Below, piece by piece: positions 11,577 to 23,500 of a stretch of DNA of 64,000 nt. Every line of letters starts with the position of its first letter. Positions within the stretch are counted from its first letter, which is position 1. The stretch lies in the NCBI GenBank assembly GCA_030248215.1, contig JASANG010000992.1:62001-126000 (forward strand), in the 5' to 3' direction. This stretch comes from Enoplolaimus lenunculus. Its lineage: Eukaryota; Nematoda; Enoplea; Enoplida; Thoracostomopsidae. A program made the translations under genes and the position numbers. The notes beneath the pieces are model-generated. The model saw nothing but the letters and a program-made list of their open reading frames with translations, was not told the DNA's origin and searched no databases.

Positions 11577-12805
11577 TTTGGCTTGCAATGTGTTAACTAT
11601 ACGATCAGGTGAACTCCTTTCAGAAGTTTGCCCATTGTTGCATCACACTTCGGAAATTCGCACAGCGAATCTCTTGCGTTTCAGCGCTTCTGCCAAGCAT
11701 TACGCCTGTATGCTACGAGGTCACAACTCTACTTCTTATTTATATTGCGTAAAACCTATGTGTACATTAATGGAAATTCATTTGCCTACAGTGAAGACTG
11801 CAAGATTCAAGTTTAAACAAAAGTCTACTCCGTGGCGCAAGTGAAAGTCAAACACAGGTCGAAAAATTACGTTTCTGTCGCTCTACCGTTAATACAGGCT
11901 TGTAACCTTTAACTACATGGCTAGTGGCTACTTCAAAGGTACTTATATGGTATTAACCCAGATCTACCCACGTCAGAAGATTTGAAGGCACTGCAATATT
12001 TGGGTTGCTTGTATGTCATTATCAAGTGAAATAAGCATACTTTTCAGAATTCGGCAATATGGACCATTTTAAACTGACTTTTTATACTGTCAGTTTTGAC
12101 AGGAGGATCTGGGGCCATGTTCCAGCGAAACATTTACAAGAATACTGCTATGGGAAACACAAGAAACAATGTTAAAATGCATAGTTTTCCGCGATTTTTC
12201 TGCTTAGCGGGATTTTGGACAACATTGAAAACCTTAAAAATTCACAAAATGCTGCTGGACAACGCATTTTCGTAATAAAAATATATTAAATTTCTTGTAA
12301 AAAAATCCTGAGCATCGCCTTTGGTTTTAAGTAGTAATCAAAATGGGCTTCTAATCCACTTTAAATGATGTAAACACCCTATTTTGGCAAGCATTTTGCG
12401 GAACATTGCATTCAATGCACTGAGAAATACCAGTGACAACGTCATTGCTGAATTTTCGATCGTAGTTCAAAGGTGTACAATGTCATACGTATTTACCGTG
12501 GTATATTCCTGCCGCAAAGTTCAGCTCTTGTGTACTCGCAGGCTTACATTAAATATGATAGTGAACCAACAGTGGTTTTTAATCCCGTGTTCAGTCATTT
12601 ATTCCATAAAGTTTCAATTTCAAAGGCAAAAACATGTTATCCATAGGACATCTAGGCAACTGTTTTCTGTCTCACTAAGGTGTACTCTGGATTAGATTAA
12701 AGCGTCGACAGCACATCCCCTAATTGTTTATTTTAGTAGTAGGCGCATACTAAAAATATGTTTGCACGTGAAACTATGTCATTTTCTGTTGATGACAAAA
12801 CCTGT

Positions 12806-13190
12806 ACCCACATCTTGCTGATGTCAGTTTAAACTGACGCTACCGAAAAGTGTTATTTAAAGCGAAATTATTCTACAGCTGTGAAATTTTGCTTTAGATC
12901 TCACGAAAAGCTATAGTTCTATCTATTTCAAGTAAAGTTTGTGTCGATAACGTTACAGCTCGTACTAATGGCTTTCGAACATTTTTTATGAAAAAAGCAC
13001 GATGCTGGTGATAGGAAACCAAATAACAAATGCGCAGATGCAGCTAGCAATACAAACCCGTGCAGTAATCAAGAACAAGGCATAGTGAAAGTGATCATAG
13101 AAATAGAGTTTGGATGAGTTTTACAACTTGAAATATAGAGATCTTTTTTTCTGCCGTCAGTTTAAGCTGATGTCAGCAAGATATGGGTTA
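12806..13190. mobile_element. 385-bp element with about 33-bp inverted ends
   Basis: The left end ACCCACATCTTGCTGATGTC, then AGTTTAAACTGACG, is matched inverted by CGTCAGTTTAAGCTGATGTC followed by AGCAAGATATGGGT. The interior has no coding frame. Confidence 0.7.
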
Positions 13191-13372
13191 AAATTTCATA
13201 AGTCGGCCGATCATGAACAATCACATTTCTGTTTTAGGAAAATATTGTAAACAAATTAATGCTGGAAAGTTGCCCAAAATTCGTATGCGGGACATTCCAG
13301 ATTTAACTATATAGGTGTCAGTCTAGGTAGGAAACGGGACTTCAAACTTTCTACTAAGCAGCTGGAAAAACG

Positions 13373-13580
13373 GGTTATGGGGGTTTCGAACTAACGACCT
13401 TCTGCGTGTTAGTCAGAAGCTGTTACCACTGTGCCACGCATCCCGCTTCTCTCGCCAACATTTCTATCGTCCGAATATATGTCGACCGTATACTGCCAGT
13501 TAGCATACATACAGTGCACTGAACTATATTGCATGTGCACATAACGGACAAGCATGTCTCACATGGTTACAATAGGTTGT
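13373..13580 (-). mobile_element. tRNA-derived SINE-like copy (Val-like), copy 1
   Basis: On the minus strand a tRNA-like head runs GCGTGGCACAGTGGTAACAG (A box), then CTGACTAACACGCAGAAGG with an AAC anticodon in a proper loop, then TAGTTCGAAACC (B box). The T stem does not pair well, so it is not a working tRNA gene. The adjoining 130 bp (GTCGACCGTATACTGCCAG through CATGTCTCACATGGTTAC) recurs at 14050-14175. Confidence 0.65.
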
Positions 13581-13924
13581 TACTGTAAGTTTGTAAAATG
13601 TAGATTTGTATTGTAACACAACATTCATATTCGAGATGCAGTGGCGTGGTATATCCAGAAAGTAGCAAAGGGGAGGAGAGCATGAGATATGATGATAGTG
13701 AGGAAAACGTCGTTAGAGAAGTGAGCGATATGCCAAAACAATTTTAGTACTAAATTTTATAACACAATCTTGTATTTGTGTGCTCGCGTCCTGCGACACT
13801 CTCGATCAGTAGGCCGCATAAATCGTCTGCTATATTTGTTGACATGTGTGCCGCCAGCAAGGATACGGTCAGTGATTTGCTCTATATGTTATATATAAAT
13901 AGGACGGACGACCGGGCTTCCAGA

Positions 13925-14175
13925 GCGGGGATCGAACTCTCAGCCTGCGGATTCTTAAGCGATAGATAGATAAATCAAAGAAGATGGCTTATAGAGTGTG
14001 CAGACTTGGATGGCTCATTACACCGTCCCACTGCGCCACGCAGCCCGTTTTTCCAACTACCTTTTTCGTCGATGATATGTGTCGACCGTATGATGCCGGC
14101 AAGCATACAACACAGTGCAATGCACTTACTTGCATATACAGATGGACAGGCATGTCTCACATGCTTACAACAACG
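13925..14175 (-). mobile_element. tRNA-derived SINE-like copy, copy 2
   Basis: On the minus strand the A box is GCGTGGCGCAGTGGGACGG and the B box GAGTTCGATCCC, with about 60 extra bases between the D arm and the CGCTTAAGAATCCGCAGG part. The flank (GTCGACCGTATGATGCCGG through GGCATGTCTCACATGCTTAC) matches copy 1. Confidence 0.6.
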
Positions 14176-14515
14176 GACAGTGTTCGTTTTTAGCTTTATG
14201 AAATAGATCAACGTATCAGATCATATGCCGAAATAGTATACTACGTCCTCGTTTTCGGGTCGACACGGACTAACACATACGTACATTTAATTAAAAGCAT
14301 TGTAAACACGTTGCGTAGATGGATCTCTTGTTTTTCGTTCGTTCAACGCGTGCTGTTACACGCAATAGGGTTTGTAAATTTTTTTTATTGTTTTTCCTGG
14401 CCTGACACACTTTACCAAATATATATGTATGTACTTTATTTATCTTCTTAGTTTAGTTACTGTTTTTAAGCTCAATCTTTCATTCTTCGCGTTGCCGCAA
14501 CGTCGTTAGAATATT

Positions 14516-17500
14516 ATGTTATTTGTTTGGATTTTTCATTCTTTTATACAGTTTTGTTTTCAGTCTGTCAATCAACTACGTCACGTTTATTATTTGTGTA
14601 AACAACATGCTAGTTCTAGTACCAGAGCAACAAGTTCCCAGGTAAACTTACGATATGACAGACGTCAGATATATACGTTATCATTTCCAATCTGTTGCTT
14701 GACAATTAAAATTTGCTTGACAATTAAAAATTAACCATTAGTGGAAAGGACGCTTATCAAAATATTGTATTTGCATGGAAGGAGTGGAAATAAGTGAAGA
14801 AGAAGTCAACTGGCAGGAGAATTAAAGTAATGGAGCTTGCTTGTGGGCGGCTTCCACTGGGAAAAACAACGGATACCATTTGTTTTCTAGTGCACCAGTG
14901 GAGTTCAAAAAACTTAAGAAGATTTTTTATTTAGTATAAAACATTTTTCAGTTACACACTTTCATCTATTGTCATTGAATTTGAGTGATGATGAGCGATC
15001 AGTGCTGTTATAGGGCATTGTGCCATTGGAAAGGATTCGAAACATTGGAATATCAGCTCATATTGACTCTGGAAAAACAACAGTTACCGAGAGAATTTTA
15101 TACTATGCTGGCCGTATTGAAGCTATGCATGAAGTGTGTGTGTTTACATATTTTAAATACTTTCTGAAGCCAGTGATCGCCCGGATATCCGGTTCCGGTT
15201 TAATATCTGGCAAAATCTGATATCCGTATGTGGTTCCGGTATAAATCTACCGGATACCAGATGTTTGTGTTTGTGGTTACAAATATCAGAAAACTGTTTT
15301 TTGCACGTCATAATACTAGATATTTTGAAGCGACTGCAATTCCGAGCAATTCTTGAATGGGCACTGACGTGGAATGAAAAATCCAAACCAAAAATTAATC
15401 TTAAATCCATAAAGACATATTTTTGTACGACTCAAATACTTCCAACACTACAAATTTAGATCCTCTATCCGGTTAAAATGGTAAAATTAATGTCGGCGAT
15501 CCCTGTCTGTAGCATATTGCAAAGTTTACGAAAGTGGTATTACTGTCCGCGTAGGATTGTTTGTATCCCATATAATATATACCAATTCTAAAAGCAATTG
15601 TTGCGTGAATTAAACGAATGTGATTTATTGCTATCAGTGCGTACTCTGCATAATGCGATACATTTAGTTCTGTGCATGTGTACGCTTTTTTGTTTCTTGT
15701 CTTGTAGGTGAAAGGCAAAGATGAAGTTGGCGCAACTATGGATTTCATGGAACTGGAACGTCAAAGAGGTATTACGATACAGTCAGCCGCAACGTATATT
15801 GATTGGAATGGAGCGAATATAAATATTATTGATACACCTGGTGCGTTTGTGCTTGATGGTATATTGTTACGGCTTTATGGCTGGAAGTAAAAGTGGTCTC
15901 TACTCTTTTTCAGCAGTTATTTTATTTAGTTCACATAATTCGAGAATGAGTTGGTTTTATTCGAGTGTGGAGTTATATACAACAGCGAACTCCAATAAAT
16001 ATGTGCGTACGTATCATAACTTTAATTGGTTTTAAATATATGGTAAATTTTAAAGGACACGTCGATTTCACAGTGGAAGTTGAACGAGCGCTTCGTGTTC
16101 TTGACGGTGCCGTTCTGGTCCTTTGTGGTGTTGCTGGAGTACAAAGTCAAACGTTTACTGTCAATAGGCAAATGACACGCTATAGTGTCCCATTTTTGAC
16201 GTTTGTCAACAAATTAGATCGAGTCGGCGGAAATGCTTACAGATGTGTAGACGGGTTAAGGTCAGTGATGCTGTAAAGCGTAAGCTAAATAGCGGAGGCT
16301 GCTCTGTGTGCCTTGCAATATGAGTATTGTTAAATTAACAGGCGTAGAAGCTGAAGCGTACAAAGAAACTTGCAACATTTGGAGACACAACATAAAAGAC
16401 TAAGTTATTGGTACTAAAATATGATTGACGAATATTAAGCAGTGTCTGGTTACGTCCTTGATGTATATCTGATGTAAAAATACACTCGGAGTCTACTATT
16501 TGTTGTGCGATTTCGCAGTTTTAATAACTCCTCAAGTTTCATATAGACTTGCCCTTGAGCCGGATTCTAACCGGGTCCAGAGCGAGTACTAATGGGGGTC
16601 AATGAATGTTCTGTAAGAATGTATATTGTTTTGTCAAGATAGCCGTTTATTGGTAGACAAATATGGTTTAACTGAAAAACGAAACTATGAGGCAAACCAA
16701 AGTTTGCTATATGTTACACTGTAATGCAAAAACGAACACAAGTGGTTGTTTTATAATGTTTTTTAATGACCGAAACACCAGATTTTTCTTCAGCTCGTCA
16801 AGACGCATCGAGTCAAGTAAAGAATCTGTAGTTTTATGCAGTTACATCTAAGGGTGGTGCTATGCTTGTCCTGTGGCGCCGTTCATCTGTATACGAAGAC
16901 GCCGTTCATCTGTATACGGAATCGTAAGTAAGTAATTCGCATATGATGCTGCACGGTAACGAAACGTCGACGGACGGCGCCGGACGCAGTCAACCGTTTT
17001 AGTGCCACCTTAAGTACTACAGGTTCACATTTTGTTTCTGCTGACGTTTGAATTTTTGTTTTGCTATTTTACAGGAAAAAACTCGGTCACAATGCTGCGC
17101 TTGTGCAACTGCCAATAGGAAAAGAATCAAATTTTAGCGGAATAATTGATTTAGTCGAAATGAATGCGTTGCACTTTGGAGGAAGTGACGGGTTAGTTTA
17201 AATGTTTTAGAGCTTTTTACTAACTCATATTGTTATGGAATGTTAATTTCAATGTGTTTCTAGTTCTATACGTATTTATTATTTAATAGTGTATCATCTT
17301 TGTATGGCTAATACTAAACAGGATGCGCCCGGGGATTGGGATCTAATTTAATATCCGGCGAAAGCTGATATTCATTTCCGGTTCCCGGTATAAACCAAAC
17401 AGATGTTTACGGTTGTGGTGCCGAGTATTATAAAACTGCTTTATTCAAGTGGAAATATTTTTCATCTTGTTGCGATTGCAGTTCTGGGCAGGTCAAGACG

Positions 17501-20500
17501 CTCAGGTTTTCTACACTGAAGTAAAGATAAAAAATGTGAGCTAGCAGTTCTTGGGCATTGGCGACTTCAATTGGGGCCCCCGGTTGGCAACCGAGGGAAA
17601 ATCTTGATTGTGGAGAGTATTTCTTATCGACAAAATTACTGTTTTTTACAAATTCTATTTTACCTTGCCTGATCGCTCAAATATAACACGTAAACACACG
17701 TAACACAATCAATGGTGGCGCTATACTTTTGATGACGTTCTGCACCGTCCTTCACTGTACCAGAATGCGCGTTTATTGCCGCATGGAGCAGCATGTCAAT
17801 TTTAAACAAAATTTTTTTAACACGCGGCACCATCCTGCGCTGGACGCGTTCGCACGACAAGTATAGCGCCACCCTATCTATTACCATTATGACTGAAAAT
17901 ATGCCCGAAAAAGTTTGTTTGATTTCCAAAATATTTCTATTCTAAGCCTAAAAAGACTTCCGGTATCCGGTAACCTAATATCCGATCATGTCCTGTTACC
18001 AGATATCTTGCGCATGATGTATCAGATATATAAGTGTGTACACTGGCTTATCAATTTGCACAAAGTTCATGGTGCAATTTTCAAACGTGGCGTGCAGTCA
18101 GATATGTAGGGGTATATATTTTTCAAATTTACCGTCGCATTTTGCTATAAAATGTGCGTATAATTTTGTCATACATATCATATATTTAAAACCCTTGCGT
18201 TTATACGGGGAGGTTCAGAAATTGTTTCGGTTGTAAAATCGTCAGTGTATCTTTTATTTTATGGCCTATGTTTTTAGATCTAATATGTCGGTTAAAGATA
18301 TCCCTAGTGAACTACGAGTTGAATCGGAAGAAAGGCGTCATGAATTAATAGGTAAAAAATTTAGGTCCTTAAACTCTTCCCCAAATTTAGCGTTAAGGGT
18401 GTAGGCTCAGGCTTACGTGCGGGTTTGGCAAAGGTTCAGGCTTACGTAAGCCTTTTAACTAACCTAAGGACCTGAGCGGAAGCGTTTTGGGGAAGTGTAC
18501 AGAAGCCGATATTTGTTTATTTCTTTTTGAAATTTAGGCTTGACAAGCTTAGCTTGTTACTTGTTATTGTATTTGCTAGACGTGAGTCTCATTTAATTAT
18601 CAGTAATTTATAAATGCGTGTCCTGATGAAAGTTTTATACTCAGATTTGCTTGAAAAATGCTATTGGAGAGGTTCATTCAGTCAAAAAATTTACATAATG
18701 TTATTAAATGTTTTTCATTGCAAACTGTGAGATAATGCGGGAAATCTTGACTCTTCATGTGTACCTGGACCGCAGCTAGCAAATCGTGTGTTTTTTTTAA
18801 TTTTTTTAAGTATTTAAAAATTTGCAGAATGTGTGTCGAATGTAGACGAATCCATAGGCGAAATGTTTCTCAATGATCAAGTGCCTTCTGTTGCAGATTT
18901 GAAGGTAAAAGTTGTAGTAAATTATAGGAATCGGAACAGCGAATTTTTTGACAGTGTGAAAATATGATTGACTACTTTACATCATCACATATGTACGCTT
19001 ATGCGTTTTGAAGAATCTCTGTTCACAAGCTTTCCAACCTGGGTTGGGAAACCAAATAGCAAGCGTGCAAACGGAGTATTTTTCTCTTTTACAGAACAGA
19101 AAGATAAACGTTGATTTTTGTCTAAAATATCATAAAATCCGTAACATCATCATCATCATCATTTGCGTAACCCATAGGGTCATTTGCAGCTCGCGATTTT
19201 ATCAACCAATAACACAAAGCCACTTCTGTCCATAGCCAATTGTCGTAAAAGAGTCAGATAGTCACGTTTGAAAACAGCCGCATTTCGGTTTACGATATCA
19301 TGGACAGGTCGACAGTTAACATCCTTGAACAGCTTGCGTTGCCATGTATTGCGCACTCCTCGGAAGGGCCGACGCCATCCCTCATCAGCCGGAATAGGGT
19401 TGAACGGTAGGCGAACGGTTTCCATACGCGCGACATGCCCGAACCAATATAGCCGCCGCTTGAGGATCGACTCCGAAACGGTTTCCTCGATGCCCATTTG
19501 CCTGCGAACTTCGACGTTTGTAACGTGGTCACGGTAGGAGACGTGCAGTATCCAGCGCAGCATTTGGTGGTCGAAGGCATCCAGTCGCCGCTCGTGGTTA
19601 GCCTTGATCGGCCACGTTTCACAGGCATAGAGGAGCACCGGTCGAACGCAGGCCATGTAGATCCGGCGTTTCAGCTGTTTTGACAGGTTCCGGTTTCCCC
19701 ACACAGCTTTCAGCGTCAGCATGGCGTTGTACGCCTTTGCTATTCTGGTGCGGATTTCGGTAGACCCATCGCCGGAAGAGGATATTGAGCTGCCAAGGTA
19801 GGTGAAGTCGTCCACCACTTCAATGGTTTCTCTGGCGATGCTTATTTTCGGTCTTGTTTCGGTGCCACAGCACAGGATCTTCGTCTTCGCCGTACTGATC
19901 ACCAGGCCGATGCGCTTCGCGTTCTCATCCAGCCGATCTAACATTCTCTGGAGCTGCTCTGGGCTTTCAGCGAGCACGGCTATGTCGTCCGCAAACGTCA
20001 GGTCGGACAGGACGGAGCTGTCATCGGTTTCGCTACCCATCAGGACCCCGTCATCGTGGTCATCGAAGGACACTTTGAGCAACCAATCCACGCACCAGTT
20101 GAAGAGAATGGGTGAAGAGATGCCTCCCTGACGCACACCGGTGTGGATCTCGAAGGTGTCGGTCGCGGTACCGTATACCCCTACACGGCATTTCGTCGAT
20201 CGGTAGAGGGCCCGGAACATCGATATAATCTTCTGCGGGACTCCAGAAGCCGCCATTAACAGCCACAGGCTATCTCTATCGATGCTATCGAAGGCTGCTG
20301 CGAAATCGACGAAGCCAATAAATGTTGCTCGCCCGAATTCGTTCCGGGTTTCAATTACTTGGCGCAGGGTGAAGATCTGGTCGGCACAGCTTCTTCCAGC
20401 CCGGAACCCAGCTTGGTTCTCACGGGTAAGCGGGTCGCGCCATTGCTTGATGCGGTCAATCAGGACTGCTTCTAGAATCTTGGACGCGATGTCCAGGAGG

Positions 20501-23500
20501 CTGATTCCCCGGTAGTTCTTACACATGCTCTTATCGCCCTTCTTGAACAGCGGGACAACTTCGGCGATCTCCCAGTCGGATGGGATCGACTCGCTGCGCC
20601 ATATAGTTTCGAAAAGGGACACCAGGTCAGTGGCGACCGGCTCACCACCGTATTTGTAGGCTGTAGTTACATTTTTTATTTATTTTTGTTTTAATTAATT
20701 TCTGTGATTTTCTGTAAATTTTTTACACTTAACGACATTTTTTGGTTTAACATACAATTTTTGCATAACGGAGAATTTTTTCAAAATTAGAACTCAAAAC
20801 CAGAATTGTGGTCCGAACTTATTTTAGTCAGAATATTTGCCGGCATCGAAGTGTCGTTTGCGCCCATTGTGACTTTACGAATGTTTATTCTTTTCTTAGG
20901 CTGGAATCCGTCGCGCAGTGATCAGTCGCAAAATGACGCCTGTTTTCGTAGGAAGTGCCCTCAAAAATAAAGGCGTACAGCCGTTGCTAGACGGAGTCCT
21001 GTCCTATTTACCGAACCCTGGAGAAGTTGATAATTATTGTAATTTTGAAGTTGAACAGTAAGTTTTTGGACGCCAAGTTATTTTAATAATTGTTTGGTTA
21101 TTGACCTTTTGATTTTTAATAAGGGGTTTAATGTGTTGGTTCGCATTTACAACTTCTTATAGCATCTATAGCCGTAAGAGTTTTGTGTTGAAAATCAATT
21201 AGATTAATTCAGTTAACTATTAGAAGGGGTATTGCAACTTTTTAGTATCAGTAAGGATGGTGTTATACTTGTCGTGCGGCGTCGGACAGCACGTTTAACT
21301 CAAACAATTTTTGTTTACAGAGTGACATGCTGCAGCAATACCCGTGTGTTGCTGTGCGGTGCCGGGCGGTGAAGTTCGGTAACGGAAGGCGCCGAACTGT
21401 GGTGGCGGCGCCGGACGTCATTAAAAGTATAGCGGCATTCTAAGTGTTTCGTGTGTTTGTCTTACTTTTTCTAACTATTTGTCTATCGATATAACAGTTG
21501 ATTTTTTATATAAACTTATAAACTGCATTTTTCATATTTACATTTTGTTCCAGAGGTGGTGAAATTGAAAAGAGAAAATTGTCTTCAGTCAGAGATGATA
21601 GCAAGAAAACTGTTGCATTAGCGTTCAAATTAGAAGTAAGCATTCGTTCATATTTCTAAAACTGTAACGCCCAGATACGTATTTTGGGTACGTTTCCAGC
21701 TGATTTAATATAGGTGCGCAAATATATTACAGAAGTTTTGTTAATTTTCGTATAGTTCTAAATTGAAAATTGGATAAATTTTGTTAGTTTTTAGGTTATA
21801 TATTATTGCAGTTTAGCTTTATTTGATAACAAATATTACGAATATGTTTTGAATATTTGGTTCCTTATAGCTTTTAAATACTGCGATAACGATGGGAAAA
21901 TGTTTAAATTGGTGTATGTTTAGCAATGTTTGGCTGTAATTTTTGTTTTAGGCTGGTCGTTTTGGTCAGCTGACATACTTTCGGGTTTATCAGGGCAAAC
22001 TAAGTCGTGGTGATACGTTATTTAATACGCGTGAAAATAAAAAAGTTCGAGTGCAACGTCTAGTCAGAATGCATGCTCAGCGTATGGAGGTATATTGAAA
22101 CGAGCGATCGGGTATCCGGTACAACCGATATATTATCCGGGAAACAAACCGATATGTGTATTTGGTTCCGGTAAACGCGTACAAACCTACTAAATACCGG
22201 ATAATCATATTTATGGTTTTGATTCGGAATATAATTATAAAAGTGTTTTACAGTAGTGGAAATATTAAACATTTTGCTGCCATTACATTTCTGGGTAAAT
22301 TAAGAAGCTTATGTAATTCACGCTGAAGTAAACTGAAAATACTCAATGTTAGCAACCGATTTTTTTACATGCTATCACCCTGATTTGGGAAAAAATTCAG
22401 TGATGAAGTTTTGTTTGGTTTGCGATTGGAATGCGGTTGTGGCGTAAAGTTACGGGTCATGGTTTGTGGCTTAGCATTCAGCTCCTTCTGTAGATTTACC
22501 AAGTACTGCTGTCCAGTAGTAGAATTGATACCGTTTTACGAATATATAGTCATTTTCTAGAGTTCGTATTTTAAATGCCGTTCAATCACCCTATCATCAT
22601 TGAAAAATACTAAATTGAAGATAACTTGAATATATTTTCGTATGTTTAGTTTTGGTCACTATGCGATTGTTGCGTTGCTAAGAAGACGTTATGTCAAATG
22701 CGTTTAGTATTTTGTTGCCAGTTATCAGACAGTTTGAAAACAAACACAGGTAAACAAAGTGTGTATTTATCATTTTTTAGGATATCAACGACGCGTATGC
22801 AGGTGATATTTGTGCAACTTTTGGCCTGGATTGCGCATCTGGGGACACTTTTGTATCTGATGCAACGTTAAAATGTTCAATGGTAAGTAAAGAAGAATTT
22901 AGTAGGAAAAGTTATTTTAGTTCAGTATTAGTTTTACTAGATTTTTATTTACTTTGAAAATTTGTAAGTAAAATCGATTGAGATTGGGTCAATTGTAACC
23001 AAATGAGGAAATGATATAAATTTCAAGTAACTGGTTTGTGTTTGGCGAGTGCCTGTTATAAAATCGGTGCCTCGTGCTGAAAATTCTGTCAGAATTTAAA
23101 ATTTAGTTATAGAACTACTTCCAGCTGTGTGGTTTAAGTTGATCGTTTTGGTTGTTTGCGACGTCCATAAATTTATTGGTATCAGGAATCAATTTACGTG
23201 CCGGATCCAGTTATCTCCATGTCAATTACGCCTGTCGAGCAAAAAGAATCGGAAAATTTTATCAAAGCCCTGCGCCGGTTTAGCAAAGAAGATCCGACGT
23301 TTCATTATAAATATGTGCCCGAAAGCAAGGAAGTAAGTCTATTTGCATTTTAGTTTACTTATAACACGAGATGTGGAGTGTGGAGCCGCACAAAAGCTGA
23401 AATTCAGTAAAAATGAAGATGAGACAATTATCGTTACAAAAGAACGCTTAGGCTCTAAATCATATTTGGATTAATTGGCCAAAATAGGCTAATTTGAATA

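Larger units (their letters stand above)
9659..14515. other. intergenic stretch between the DC-STAMP gene and GFM1
   Basis: No convincing exon was found on either strand. It holds a family G fragment (9939-10027), one copy of dispersed repeat R1 (10085-10335), two inverted-repeat elements (10911-11576 and 12806-13190) and two tRNA-like SINE copies (13373-13580 and 13925-14175). The rest, including 11577-12805, shows nothing recognisable. Confidence 0.6.

Noticed and set aside
13373-13446. Functional tRNA-Val gene (AAC anticodon)
   Set aside because: A and B boxes and the anticodon loop are present, but the T stem and acceptor stem do not pair and the segment lies in a repeated SINE-like unit.
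19268-20515. Plus-strand frames of 60-109 codons opposite the LINE
   Set aside because: They are shadows of the antisense reverse transcriptase frame.
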